Notes under the pieces: model-generated
The model's database searches: none
Seen by the model: only the letters and a program-made list of their open reading frames with translations
Told to the model about the DNA's origin: nothing
Part shown: in pieces, positions 6,370-14,802 of the stretch
Layout: every line of letters begins with the position of its first letter
Numbering within the stretch: position 1 is the first letter of the stretch
DNA from: Prolixibacteraceae bacterium
GTDB lineage: Bacteria; Bacteroidota; Bacteroidia; Bacteroidales; Prolixibacteraceae
Direction of reading: 5' to 3'
DNA length: 39,347 bases
Assembly (NCBI GenBank): GCA_028282705.1
Contig: JANQHI010000013.1
Span: forward strand, 1 to 39,347
Made by a program: the position numbers and the translations under genes

Positions 6370-7371
6370 ATGAAGACAATGAAAACAATTAACTACACAA
6401 AATATGGGAACCCTGATGTCCTCACCTTAAAAGAAGTTGAGAAACCTGCACCAAGAGAGAATGAGATTTTAATAAAAGTTTATGCAGCATCAGTAAATTA
6501 TGGGGATTTAGTTGCCCAGAATTTCAAAAATATTAAGCCGCGCCAGTTCAACATGCCCTTCTTATTTTGGGTTATTGCTAAAGTCTATTTTGGGATAAGA
6601 AAGCCAAAAGTAAATGTCCTTGGAAGTGAATTTGCCGGCAAAATTGAAGCCATTGGCAGTAAAGTTAAACGTTTCAAAGTTGGAAACCAGGTTTTTGGTT
6701 ACCTTGGGCAAAGTATGGGAGCTTACTCTGAATACCTATGCATGCCTGAGAATGGGGTTGTTGCATTAAAACCAACAAACATGACTTATGAAGAAGCAGC
6801 CTCTGTGCCCAGTGGTGGGATGACAGCATTATACATCCTCAAAACTGCAAAAATCAGGGTTGGCATAAAAATCCTGGTCAATGGGGCATCAGGAGGGATT
6901 GGAAGCATTGCCGTCCAACTGGCCAAAAATTCAGGGGCAGAAGTTACAGCAGTTTGCAGTACCCAAAGGGAAGAGTTCGTAAAATCATTAGGTGCCCATA
7001 AAGTAATTGACTACACCAAAGAAGATTTTACTAAAAATGGGGAAAAATATGATATTATTTTTGATATCCTTGGAAAAGGGTCATTCAAAAAAATAAAGGG
7101 GTCGTTAAAAAAAAATGGGGTTTACCTGCTGGCCAGCTTTAAAATGAAAAAGATCATACAAATGCTTTGGACTAAATTCACAGCCAAAAAGGTAAAATGT
7201 GTGCTCTCCCCCCAAGAATTGGAAAGCCTGGTTGAGCTAAAGGAAATGGTTGAAGCTGGGAAAATAAGATCAGTGGTTGATAAAAGTTTTTCTCCTGAAC
7301 AAATTTCAAAAGCCCATTGGTATGTTGAAAAAGGGAAAAAACAAGGAAATGTAGTGATAAAATTTGCGTAA
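6370..7371 (+). CDS. Zinc-free MDR oxidoreductase (quinone oxidoreductase-like), copy B
   Basis: A 333-residue relative of the enzyme at 4482-5465. The GroES-like domain holds VLGSEFAGKIEAIGSKVKRFKVGNQVFG, and the Rossmann loop NGASGGIGSIAVQLAK starts at residue 171. The ending SFSPEQISKAHWYVEKGKKQGNVVIKF is typical of NAD(P)-dependent alcohol dehydrogenase/quinone oxidoreductase members. It lacks zinc ligands. The start could also be the Met at codon 4 (6379), as both give good N-termini. It sits between the XRE gene and a GNAT gene with short gaps (42 and 18 bases), so it is probably part of that operon. The identity of its substrate is open. Confidence 0.87.
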   Translation: MKTMKTINYTKYGNPDVLTLKEVEKPAPRENEILIKVYAASVNYGDLVAQNFKNIKPRQFNMPFLFWVIAKVYFGIRKPKVNVLGSEFAGKIEAIGSKVKRFKVGNQVFGYLGQSMGAYSEYLCMPENGVVALKPTNMTYEEAASVPSGGMTALYILKTAKIRVGIKILVNGASGGIGSIAVQLAKNSGAEVTAVCSTQREEFVKSLGAHKVIDYTKEDFTKNGEKYDIIFDILGKGSFKKIKGSLKKNGVYLLASFKMKKIIQMLWTKFTAKKVKCVLSPQELESLVELKEMVEAGKIRSVVDKSFSPEQISKAHWYVEKGKKQGNVVIKFA

Positions 7372-7389
7372 TATTTTTAGCTCTGGGGT

Positions 7390-7881
7390 ATGAGTAAAAT
7401 AACCATAAGGGAAGCCCACCAAAATGACCATAAAGAAATATGGGGGATCATCAAGCAAGTGATTGCAGGGGGTGATACTTATGTTTTCCCTCCTGATTCT
7501 TCACAAGAAGAAATGATCAACTATTGGTGTGGCATTGATAAACACACCTATGTTACCACTTGTGAAGATAAAGTAGTTGGGACATTTTTTATCAAGGATA
7601 ATTTCCCGGGGCTGGGGTCTCATGTAGCCAATGCATCTTACATGGTGTCACCCGAAGTAACACGAAAGGGTATTGGAATAGCCATGGGTAAATTTTCTTT
7701 GGCAGAAGCAAAAAAGCTGGGGTATAAGGCTATACAGTTTAATATTGTAGTAAAAACCAACACAACTGCTATCCATTTATGGCATAAGTTGGGCTTTGAG
7801 ATCAAAGGTGAAATCCCTGATGCATTTAACCATAAGGATAAAGGTTATGTTAATATTTATATTATGTGGAAAGAACTTTAA
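7390..7881 (+). CDS. GNAT-family N-acetyltransferase
   Basis: A 163-residue single-domain acetyltransferase. ITIREAHQNDHKEIWGIIK is the usual GNAT opening. ASYMVSPEVTRKGIGIAMGKFSLAEAKKLGYKAIQFNIV contains the acetyl-CoA loop TRKGIGIA, and NTTAIHLWHKLGFEIKGEIPDAF is the C-terminal block shared with YhhY/PhnO-like members. The whole domain is present and of normal length. The substrate is unknown. It lies 18 bases after the oxidoreductase and 10 bases before a secreted-protein gene, so cotranscription is likely. Confidence 0.88.
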   Translation: MSKITIREAHQNDHKEIWGIIKQVIAGGDTYVFPPDSSQEEMINYWCGIDKHTYVTTCEDKVVGTFFIKDNFPGLGSHVANASYMVSPEVTRKGIGIAMGKFSLAEAKKLGYKAIQFNIVVKTNTTAIHLWHKLGFEIKGEIPDAFNHKDKGYVNIYIMWKEL

Positions 7882-7891
7882 ACCATTAACC

Positions 7892-8695
7892 ATGAAAAGA
7901 TTATTATCCATCTTATTTATTGTAGCTTCTCTGTCAACATTCTCACAACCAACTGATTACCAGCAAATATTTGATGCATTTCTGACTCAACAATTTGGGA
8001 ATACCTACCAGGACAAGGGAAATATGATAAATGAAATATCCAGGTTTGATTTTTCAGATTTGTGGTTATTACCTGGATCAACTGGTATTGATGATACCCT
8101 GAATTTTACTAAAAACAGAACTGAGCTACTAGGTTTTATTGGTGATAGTTTCCAAAGGATATACATCCACTTTATTCAAATAACCAAATATCCTGATGAC
8201 CCTTTTCAATACTTTGTTTTTGGTAAATCAATGGTAAAAAAGAATGTTTGTAATTTTGTGGGTACCATTAAAATGGAGTTTGCCCGTGAGGTTATTTTTG
8301 AATACCATCAAGGAGAAGACTTCCTGGTAAACCCTAGATCAATATTGAAGCAAGGGGTTGTAGTTTGTGACTATACCTTTATGGAAGATAGGAGGCAAAA
8401 CCATGTAGGGATATTTACAGGCAAGTTGGTTACCTCATTCTATATCAACAAGAATAACCAATTGAAATACAATGCCATCAGAGCCCATTCTGATTCATAT
8501 ATGAACAACCAGTTTATAGGAACCTGGTCTGAATACAACCAGGAAAGTTCCAGACCTTGTAATTTTGGTGAGTGGAGGATTACTAATTCAAGAGACCTGG
8601 ATGTAGGTGCAGGGTGTTTTTTTCCTAACAAAAAATACCATAACAAAGGATGGGGTCCTAAAGACAATGCCAACCCTGGTTGGTGGAAAAACTAA
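7892..8695 (+). CDS. Secreted protein of unknown function
   Basis: I do not recognise this 267-residue protein. It begins with a clear signal peptide (MKRLLSILFIVASLSTFSQ, likely cut near residue 19), so it should reach the periplasm or cell surface. There is no lipobox cysteine. The mature part is rich in aromatic residues and mixed beta-strand-like segments, with a C-terminal stretch holding many Asn, Trp and Gly (FFPNKKYHNKGWGPKDNANPGWW). A longer in-frame start at 7796 would overlap the acetyltransferase and bury the signal peptide, so I prefer 7892. It follows the acetyltransferase by 10 bases. Confidence 0.7.
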   Translation: MKRLLSILFIVASLSTFSQPTDYQQIFDAFLTQQFGNTYQDKGNMINEISRFDFSDLWLLPGSTGIDDTLNFTKNRTELLGFIGDSFQRIYIHFIQITKYPDDPFQYFVFGKSMVKKNVCNFVGTIKMEFAREVIFEYHQGEDFLVNPRSILKQGVVVCDYTFMEDRRQNHVGIFTGKLVTSFYINKNNQLKYNAIRAHSDSYMNNQFIGTWSEYNQESSRPCNFGEWRITNSRDLDVGAGCFFPNKKYHNKGWGPKDNANPGWWKN

Positions 8696-8712
8696 ACTTT
8701 ATACTACCCAAA

Positions 8713-9006
8713 ATGGAAAATGAAAAACGTTACAAAAAAGGGCACTTTGTTGGAATTGGCTTGGCTATGGGCGTACCCATTGGTATAGCTGTTGGATTAG
8801 CTTTAGGTAATATTGCCCTTGGCATCCCACTTGGGGTGGCTTTGGGGCTGCCTATTGGCATGTCCATGGAAAAAAGCAGGAATAAAAACCCCATTGAACT
8901 AACCCCAGAAGAAAAACAAAGGCAAAAAAAGTGGGCATGGTTAATAATCATTATAGGGGTTATTGCTATGGTAATATTAATTGCTTTATTCCTTATGAAT
9001 AAATAA
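8713..9006 (+). CDS. Small glycine-rich membrane protein
   Basis: A 97-residue protein of unknown role. Residues about 8-50 form one or two hydrophobic segments dense in evenly spaced glycines (GIGLAMGVPIGIAVGLALGN, then IPLGVALGLPIGMSM), the pattern of glycine-zipper helices that pack tightly in membranes. A short charged loop rich in Lys, Glu and Gln follows, then a final hydrophobic helix (WLIIIIGVIAMVILIALFL). I placed the start at the ATG at 8713, because an upstream GTG at 8680 lies inside the preceding gene. It is the last gene of the probable operon starting at 5658. Confidence 0.65.
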   Translation: MENEKRYKKGHFVGIGLAMGVPIGIAVGLALGNIALGIPLGVALGLPIGMSMEKSRNKNPIELTPEEKQRQKKWAWLIIIIGVIAMVILIALFLMNK

Positions 9007-9240
9007 GCCTGTTCCATTTATACAACTCATAATAGATAACTTCCAAGGTAAAAAAGTTATAAATACACCTATTTATTTTCAACTTTAGATGATAGGTCTA
9101 AACTACAACCCTAAACGCTGCAATACCATAAAACATAGTAATAAGCTTAAAAGGAAACCAACAGGTTAGTTGGAATGTTTCTAAATAATAGCAACTTCAA
9201 TAAAGCTGAATTTTGTTAGGGTTATATTTAACAAAAGATA

Positions 9241-9248
9241 TAGATTTG
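9241..9248 (+). promoter_or_regulatory. -7 box candidate for the rseC-rnf operon
   Basis: TAGATTTG matches TAnnTTTG and would start transcription near 9255, about 30 bases before the rseC start. The nearest TTTG (9212-9215) is 25 bases upstream, longer than usual, so the assignment is tentative. Confidence 0.35.
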
Positions 9249-9286
9249 TATCTTCAAATTTTCTGGCAGACAAATTAAATTTAAAG

Positions 9287-9700
9287 TTGGAGCTGATAAG
9301 GCATAAAGCGATTGTAAAAAGTGTGGGCACAGGCTCATTACATGTAACCATCATAAATGAATCAGCATGTGCATCATGCCATGCAAAAGGTGCATGTACA
9401 GTTGCTGATTACCAGGAAAAAGAAATTGAAATCACCCATTTTACCCAAACCTATACCCCAGGACAGGAAATTACCATTTTATTTAAGCAATCACATGGGT
9501 TTAAAGCCCTTTCCCTTGGATATATCCTGCCTTGCATCATCTTGTTGATAACTCTTATAATCTCCCTGCAAGCCACTAATGATGAGGGGTTGAGTGGGAT
9601 ATTATCGTTAATAATCCTTATACCATACTATATAACATTATATTTTTTCAGGCATCATTTAAAAAAAATATTCAAATTCGAAATTGAAGAAACCAGCTAA
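9287..9700 (+). CDS. rseC: SoxR-reducing system protein RseC family
   Basis: A 137-residue membrane protein. The cytoplasmic N-terminal part carries the RseC cysteine motif ACASCHAKGAC (C28, C31, C37), a probable metal or Fe-S site. Two hydrophobic helices follow (about residues 75-92 and 98-122). In gamma-proteobacteria RseC works with the Rsx/Rnf complex to reduce the SoxR regulator. In Bacteroidota it usually stands first in the rnf operon, as here, and may help assemble or tune the complex. I saw no ATG that would give a normal N-terminus. TTG at 9287, giving MELIRHKAIVKSV, fits the family. rnfB follows after three bases. Confidence 0.88.
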   Translation: MELIRHKAIVKSVGTGSLHVTIINESACASCHAKGACTVADYQEKEIEITHFTQTYTPGQEITILFKQSHGFKALSLGYILPCIILLITLIISLQATNDEGLSGILSLIILIPYYITLYFFRHHLKKIFKFEIEETS

Positions 9701-9703
9701 TAT

Positions 9704-10567
9704 ATGAGCATTACTATTTTATATACAATTATTACATTAAGTGCCATTGGGGCAACTGCTGCCATCATCTTATATTTTGTGGCACAAAAATTCAAGGTTT
9801 ATGAAGACCCTAGGATTGATGATGTGGAAGGAGCACTTCCAGGTGCCAATTGTGGGGGATGTGGTTTTGCAGGCTGCAGGGCGTTTGCTGAAGCTTGTGT
9901 AAAAGAAAACAACCTGGATGACCTGTTTTGCCCTGTTGGGGGAAATGACTGCATGACAGATGTAGCAGGTATCCTGGGGTTGGAAGCTGTAAAAAAAGAC
10001 CCAAGAGTAGCTGTGGTCAGGTGTAATGGTACCTGTGAACACAGGCCAAAAACCAATAGGTTTGATGGAGCCTCAACTTGTGCTATTGCCTCATCAGTGT
10101 ACAGTGGGGAAACTGGTTGCCAATATGGATGCCATGGCTATGGCGATTGTGTATCAGCCTGCGATTTTGATGCCATCCACATGAACCCTGAAACAGGGCT
10201 GCCCGAGGTAGTTGACGAAAAATGCGTGGCTTGTGGAGCCTGTGTAGATGCCTGCCCAAAAGACCTGATTGAGCTCAGGAAAAAATTTCCTAAAGGGAGG
10301 AAAATTTATGTGTCATGCAGGAACAAAGATAAAGGAGGGGTAGCAAGGAAAGCATGCAAGGTAGCCTGTATTGGGTGTGGCAAATGTGAGAAAGAGTGTA
10401 AATTTGATGCCATCACCATTGCCAATAACCTGGCATTTATTGATTCTGATAAATGCAAATTGTGCAGGAAATGTGTTTCAGTGTGTCCGACACATGCCAT
10501 TATTGAGGTCAATTTCCCGCCAAGGAAAATAAAAGAAATACCCAAAAAGGAAACTGTTGAAAATTAA
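9704..10567 (+). CDS. rnfB: Rnf complex subunit B (polyferredoxin)
   Basis: RnfB brings electrons from reduced ferredoxin into the membrane Rnf complex. The 287-residue protein has one N-terminal membrane anchor (residues 5-28), then the 4Fe4S domain with C50, C53, C58 and C76 (CGGCGFAGC...FCP). Several ferredoxin-type clusters follow, including GCHGYGDCVSACDF, CVACGACVDACP, CIGCGKCEKECKF and CKLCRKCVSVCP. The complete set of clusters and the normal length argue for a working subunit. It ends 15 bases before rnfC. Its presence distinguishes this locus from the related Na+-NQR, which has no RnfB. Confidence 0.96.
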   Translation: MSITILYTIITLSAIGATAAIILYFVAQKFKVYEDPRIDDVEGALPGANCGGCGFAGCRAFAEACVKENNLDDLFCPVGGNDCMTDVAGILGLEAVKKDPRVAVVRCNGTCEHRPKTNRFDGASTCAIASSVYSGETGCQYGCHGYGDCVSACDFDAIHMNPETGLPEVVDEKCVACGACVDACPKDLIELRKKFPKGRKIYVSCRNKDKGGVARKACKVACIGCGKCEKECKFDAITIANNLAFIDSDKCKLCRKCVSVCPTHAIIEVNFPPRKIKEIPKKETVEN

Positions 10568-10571
10568 ATAT

Positions 10572-10576
10572 GGAGG
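10572..10576 (+). promoter_or_regulatory. Shine-Dalgarno sequence of rnfC
   Basis: GGAGG lies six bases before the ATG at 10583. Canonical sites of this kind are uncommon in Bacteroidota; three occur in this operon. Confidence 0.6.
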
Positions 10577-10582
10577 TTCAGC

Positions 10583-11914
10583 ATGTTAAAAACATTTAAG
10601 CTAGGGGGTGTCCACCCTCCTGAAAACAAAATTTCAGCCAATGCAGCCATCAGGCAATTAGATATCCCAAAAACTGTTTTTATTCCCATATCACAGCACA
10701 TTGGGGCACCATCAGTTCCTGTTGTAAAAAAAGGTGATACTGTGAAAGCAGGGCAATTAATTGCCCAAAGTGGTGGGTTTGTTTCTGCTAACATCCACTC
10801 TTCTGTTTCAGGGAAAGTTAAAAAGGTTGATACCATCCCTGACAGTTCAGGCTACCCAAAAATGGGGGTTGTAATTGATGTGGAAGGTAATGAATGGGAA
10901 GAAGCCATTGACAGGTCGGGAACATTGGTAAAAGAATATAGTTTTACTTCAGAAGAAATAGTAGGGAAAATACTGGAGAATGGTATTGTAGGGCTTGGAG
11001 GGGCAACCTTCCCTACCCATGTTAAAATTGTCCCTCCCAAAGGGATGAAAGCTGAAATGCTATTGATAAATGGTGTGGAATGTGAACCTTACCTCACATC
11101 AGACCACAGGGTTATGCTGGAGAAGCCTGATGAGATCATTGTAGGTACCAGGTTGCTGATGAAAGCCATGAAGGTAGATAAAGCTTACATTGGCATTGAA
11201 AGCAATAAGCCTGATGCTATCAAGCTTTTAAAAGAGAAAGTACAGGGTTACAAAGAAATAGTTATTGTACCATTAAAAGTAAAATACCCACAAGGGGGCG
11301 AAAAACAACTCATCAAGGCTGTTACTGGAAAGGAAGTCCCCTCAGGAGGGTTGCCCATTGCAGTTGGGGCTGTGGTAAGCAATGTAGGGACAGCCTTTGC
11401 TGTGTATGAGGCTGTTCAGAAAAATAAGCCCCTGTTTGAAAGGGTAGTCACTGTTACTGGCAAAGGGGTCAAAACCCCATCCAACTTTATGGTAAGGCTA
11501 GGGACACCAGTTTCTGAGTTGGTTGAAGCAGCAGGAAGCCTGCCTGAAACAACAGGGAAGGTCATAAGTGGAGGCCCTATGATGGGGAAAGCTATTGCCT
11601 CAATGGATGTACCTGTAACTAAAGGTACATCAGGGATTTTATTAATGGAATCCGCTGAATCAAAAAGGGAAAAAACATTGCCATGCATCCGCTGTGGAAG
11701 GTGTGTATCAGCCTGCCCAATGGGGCTTGAACCATACCTGCTTCAAACCACAGCAGAAAAGCAGATGTGGGAAGAAACTGAAAAGAACAATGTAATGGAT
11801 TGTATTGAATGTGGCTCATGCAGTTACACTTGCCCTTCAAGCCGCCCATTGCTAGACTACATTAGGTATGGGAAAAGCAGTGTGGGGCAAATCATCAGGT
11901 CAAGGAAAAAGTAA
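10583..11914 (+). CDS. rnfC: Rnf complex subunit C (NADH-binding)
   Basis: RnfC is the peripheral subunit that binds FMN and NAD(H), carrying out the NADH side of ferredoxin:NAD+ oxidoreduction. The 443-residue protein opens with the family's GGVHPPENK motif. The NADH/FMN-binding region contains GLGGATFPTHVK and NGVECEPYLTSDHRVM. A SLBB-like domain follows, and two [4Fe-4S] motifs sit near the C-terminus (CIRCGRCVSACP and CIECGSCSYTCP). A plain ATG at 10583 has a strong Shine-Dalgarno. The protein lacks the long Ala/Lys-rich C-terminal tail seen in E. coli RsxC, as is usual in this phylum. Confidence 0.96.
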   Translation: MLKTFKLGGVHPPENKISANAAIRQLDIPKTVFIPISQHIGAPSVPVVKKGDTVKAGQLIAQSGGFVSANIHSSVSGKVKKVDTIPDSSGYPKMGVVIDVEGNEWEEAIDRSGTLVKEYSFTSEEIVGKILENGIVGLGGATFPTHVKIVPPKGMKAEMLLINGVECEPYLTSDHRVMLEKPDEIIVGTRLLMKAMKVDKAYIGIESNKPDAIKLLKEKVQGYKEIVIVPLKVKYPQGGEKQLIKAVTGKEVPSGGLPIAVGAVVSNVGTAFAVYEAVQKNKPLFERVVTVTGKGVKTPSNFMVRLGTPVSELVEAAGSLPETTGKVISGGPMMGKAIASMDVPVTKGTSGILLMESAESKREKTLPCIRCGRCVSACPMGLEPYLLQTTAEKQMWEETEKNNVMDCIECGSCSYTCPSSRPLLDYIRYGKSSVGQIIRSRKK

Positions 11915-11985
11915 GTAAGGTTAATTTGAAGCATTAAGGCCTAAAGATAAAGGATTAGTTGGAAACAGAATAATTCAAAAAAATA

Positions 11986-12969
11986 ATGAGTAATTTACTA
12001 ACAGTTTCACCATCACCACATGTCCATACTGATGATTCAGCCAGGAAGATCATGTATAAGGTTGTCTTGGCATTGGTGCCTGCAATGGCATGGTCAGTAT
12101 TTGTGTTTGGGATTGATGCTTTGCGTGTAACATTAATTGCAGTGGCTGCCTGTATGGCATTTGAGTACCTTATACAGAGGTACATTTTAAAAACAGAAAG
12201 TACTTTTACTGATGGGTCAGCAATCCTTACAGGGATACTGCTGGCATTTAATGTGCCTTCCAGCCTACCTTGGTGGATCATCCTGATAGGTGCCCTGGTA
12301 GCCATAGGTATTGGCAAACTTTCATTTGGGGGGTTAGGCAACAACATCTTTAACCCTGCACTGGTGGGAAGGGTGTTTATGCTGATCTCTTTCCCTGTAC
12401 AGATGACAGTGTGGCCAACCAATACCCAGTCAGGGATTGATGCAGTAACCTCTGCTACCCCACTGGCTGTTATTAAAGAAAGCCTGAAAAATGGGAAGCC
12501 AATTTCTGAAATAATGCCTGAACTTCCTACTGGCATGGATATGTTGCTGGGGAACATTGGAGGTTCATTAGGTGAAGCCTCTGCAATATTACTCATTCTG
12601 GGTGGTTTATATATGCTCCTGAGGAAAGTGATCACCTGGCATACTCCAGTTTCAGTGTTGGGTTCCATGGTGATCTTTTCAGGTATCCTTTGGCTTATTA
12701 ACTCTGAAGGGTTTGCAAACCCTGTTTTCCACCTGCTTACTGGTGGTGCTATGCTGGGAGCAATTTACATGGCTACTGATATGGTCACCTCACCAATGAC
12801 AGGGAAAGGGCAAATTATTTTTGGAGCAGGTATTGGGGTCATCACCATCAGCATCAGGACATGGGGGGCTTACCCGGAAGGCATTTCATTTGCCATCCTG
12901 CTAATGAATGCTTTTGTCCCACTGATCAATACCTATGTAAAACCTAAACGTTTTGGAGGGCAGAAATAA
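11986..12969 (+). CDS. rnfD: Rnf complex subunit D (membrane flavoprotein)
   Basis: RnfD is a polytopic inner-membrane subunit with covalently bound FMN that is part of the ion-pumping core. This copy has 327 residues and about nine hydrophobic segments. The flavinylation motif T155-S-A-T158 lies in DAVTSATPLA, and Thr158 is the predicted FMN attachment residue. Other family blocks are GKLSFGGLGNNIFNPALVGRVF and ATDMVTSPMTGKGQIIFG. Its TAA stop shares an A with the ATG of rnfG, implying coupled translation. The 71-base gap after rnfC is the largest in the operon and holds no visible terminator. CpG is nearly absent: I counted 3 in bases 12001-12960. Confidence 0.96.
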   Translation: MSNLLTVSPSPHVHTDDSARKIMYKVVLALVPAMAWSVFVFGIDALRVTLIAVAACMAFEYLIQRYILKTESTFTDGSAILTGILLAFNVPSSLPWWIILIGALVAIGIGKLSFGGLGNNIFNPALVGRVFMLISFPVQMTVWPTNTQSGIDAVTSATPLAVIKESLKNGKPISEIMPELPTGMDMLLGNIGGSLGEASAILLILGGLYMLLRKVITWHTPVSVLGSMVIFSGILWLINSEGFANPVFHLLTGGAMLGAIYMATDMVTSPMTGKGQIIFGAGIGVITISIRTWGAYPEGISFAILLMNAFVPLINTYVKPKRFGGQK

Positions 12970-13571
12970 TGGCTAAAAAAGAATCATCATTTATCAATAT
13001 GGTTGTAACCTTGTTTGTGGTTACCTTGGTTGCTGCTGGTGCCCTTGGTTTTGTTAATGACATGACCAAAGAAGCCATTGAAGCTGCAAAACTAAAAGCA
13101 AAATTAAGTGCCATTGAAAGTGTGCTTCCTGAATTTCAGGAGATAAAAGGAGAATATAAAGTTGCAACCAAACCAGGGCAAGACAGCCTGGAGGTATATC
13201 CTGCCTATAATGGAAATGACCTGGTTGGGCTGGCTGTCAAAACATTCACCAATAGTGGTTTTAGTGGATATATTGCTATCATGGCAGGAATTGGTGCTGA
13301 TGGCAATTTCACTGGGTTTGAAGTGCTCGAACATGCAGAGACCCCGGGACTTGGTTCTAAAATGGATGTTTGGTTTAGCAATATTGATAAACCCAAACAG
13401 AACATTATTGGGAAGAACCCTACTTCAACCAAATTCTTGGTAACTAAAGATGGTGGGGATATTGATGCCATTACAGCATCAACTATCACTTCACGTGCAT
13501 TTTTGGAGGCTTTAACACAAGCCTATGAAACATATGAAGCTGGTATGCCAACTGAAAACAGTATGAATTAG
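12969..13571 (+). CDS. rnfG: Rnf complex subunit G (FMN-binding)
   Basis: RnfG is anchored by one N-terminal helix (residues 8-30) with its FMN domain on the periplasmic side. The 200-residue protein ends with the FMN-binding domain, where [16 protein letters not shown] and [12 protein letters not shown] are conserved blocks. D-A-I-T169-A-S-T172-I-T is the flavinylation motif (S/T-x-x-T), with Thr172 the predicted attachment site. It overlaps the rnfD stop by one base and precedes rnfE by 11 bases. All features expected of a functional subunit are present. Confidence 0.95.
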   Translation: MAKKESSFINMVVTLFVVTLVAAGALGFVNDMTKEAIEAAKLKAKLSAIESVLPEFQEIKGEYKVATKPGQDSLEVYPAYNGNDLVGLAVKTFTNSGFSGYIAIMAGIGADGNFTGFEVLEHAETPGLGSKMDVWFSNIDKPKQNIIGKNPTSTKFLVTKDGGDIDAITASTITSRAFLEALTQAYETYEAGMPTENSMN

Positions 13572-13575
13572 GAGG
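13570..13575 (+). promoter_or_regulatory. Shine-Dalgarno sequence of rnfE
   Basis: AGGAGG, seven bases before the ATG at 13583, is a perfect match to the anti-Shine-Dalgarno core. It overlaps the rnfG stop region. Confidence 0.65.
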
Positions 13576-13582
13576 AGCTATT

Positions 13583-14167
13583 ATGAATCAGATACAAAAT
13601 TTCACCAAAGGATTTATTAAGGAGAACCCTGTTTTTGTACTCCTTTTGGGGATGTGCCCTACCCTGGGTGTAACCTCATCAGCCATTAATGGGCTGGGTA
13701 TGGGGTTGGCCACCACATTTGTGCTGGTTATGTCAAACATTGTGGTTTCATTGGTCAAAAGCCAGATACCTGATAAAGTGAGGATACCCAGTTTTATTGT
13801 GGTTATAGCCACCTTTGTTACCATTGTACAGATGGTGATGGAAGCTTACCTCCCTTCCTTGTTCAAAAGCCTTGGGCTGTTTATCCCATTGATTGTGGTA
13901 AACTGCCTTGTACTGGGGCGTGCAGAAGCATTTGCTTCAAAAAATAACCTGGGTGCATCTATTGTTGATGGATTAGGCATGGGGCTGGGGTTCAGCTTTG
14001 CACTTACCTTGCTTGGGGCTGTAAGGGAACTTTTTGGCAGTGGGAAACTATTTGATGTTACCATCTACCCTGAAGATTATGTGTCATTGCTGTTTGTGCT
14101 TCCTCCTGGGGCATTTATTGTGCTGGCCTACCTGATTCTAGTTATAAATAAAGTGAAAAAAGCATAG
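13583..14167 (+). CDS. rnfE: Rnf complex subunit E
   Basis: RnfE is one of the two homologous six-helix subunits (with RnfA) that form the membrane core around a shared Fe-S cluster. The 194-residue protein has the signature [19 protein letters not shown] near its start, whose cysteine is a predicted cluster ligand, and [16 protein letters not shown] in the middle, whose cysteine is the second. The hydrophobic pattern is that of the family. It precedes rnfA by 11 bases. Similarity to RnfA is visible in the paired CPTLGV/CPFLGV and [16 protein letters not shown] motifs. Confidence 0.95.
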   Translation: MNQIQNFTKGFIKENPVFVLLLGMCPTLGVTSSAINGLGMGLATTFVLVMSNIVVSLVKSQIPDKVRIPSFIVVIATFVTIVQMVMEAYLPSLFKSLGLFIPLIVVNCLVLGRAEAFASKNNLGASIVDGLGMGLGFSFALTLLGAVRELFGSGKLFDVTIYPEDYVSLLFVLPPGAFIVLAYLILVINKVKKA

Positions 14168-14171
14168 GAGG
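14166..14171 (+). promoter_or_regulatory. Shine-Dalgarno sequence of rnfA
   Basis: AGGAGG, seven bases before the ATG at 14179, overlapping the end of rnfE. It is placed as for rnfE. Confidence 0.65.
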
Positions 14172-14178
14172 ATAGGAT

Positions 14179-14751
14179 ATGAATTATTTAGTAATAGTCA
14201 TAGCAGCAGTACTGGTCAATAACATTGTATTGATGCAATTCCTGGGCATTTGCCCATTCCTTGGGGTTTCCAAAAAAGTAAGTACTGCCACAGGCATGAC
14301 AGGTGCAGTAGCCTTTGTAATGGTGCTGGCTACTATTGTTACCTACCTCATACAGAAATATATCCTTGATTCATTGGGGCTGCAATTCCTGCAAACCATT
14401 GCTTTTATCCTGGTAATTGCCTCCCTTGTGCAACTTGTTGAAATTATATTAAAGAAGGCTAGCCCTTCATTATACCAGGCACTGGGGATATTCCTCCCCC
14501 TTATCACAACCAACTGTGCCATACTTGGGGTTGCTATCTTAACTATTCAATATGAATACAACCTGTTAGAAGGTGTGGTATTTGCTATTTCACATGCCAT
14601 AGGTTTTGGGTTAGCATTGATCCTGTTCTCAGGTATGCGTGAACACTTAGACCTAATGGATGTCCCAAAAGGGATGAAAGGCACTCCCATTGCCCTACTT
14701 GCAGCAGGTATCCTTGCTATGGCCTTTATGGGGTTCTCTGGGCTAGTTTAG
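14179..14751 (+). CDS. rnfA: Rnf complex subunit A
   Basis: RnfA pairs with RnfE in the membrane core. The 190-residue protein contains six hydrophobic segments, the N-terminal motif NNIVLMQFLGICPFLGVSK and the central TTNCAILGVA, each with the conserved Fe-S cysteine. FAISHAIGFGLALILFSGMREHL and the C-terminal GTPIALLAAGILAMAFMGFSGL complete the family pattern. It is the last gene of the operon, so the set RseC-B-C-D-G-E-A is complete. A repeat with strong hairpins begins about 50 bases downstream and may end the transcript. Confidence 0.95.
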   Translation: MNYLVIVIAAVLVNNIVLMQFLGICPFLGVSKKVSTATGMTGAVAFVMVLATIVTYLIQKYILDSLGLQFLQTIAFILVIASLVQLVEIILKKASPSLYQALGIFLPLITTNCAILGVAILTIQYEYNLLEGVVFAISHAIGFGLALILFSGMREHLDLMDVPKGMKGTPIALLAAGILAMAFMGFSGLV

Positions 14752-14802
14752 CTGGATGCTAGATTCTGGATTTCTGGATACTAGATATTTAAAATAAAAA
14801 AA

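Noticed and set aside
11955-12668. A 237-codon open frame on (-) lying across rnfD
   Set aside because: rnfD on (+) has full family motifs and operon context. The antisense frame has no recognisable domain, and long antisense frames are expected opposite such sequence.
9287-14751. Reading the operon as Na+-NQR instead of Rnf
   Set aside because: RnfB and RnfC are present, and no NqrA- or NqrF-like protein is seen.
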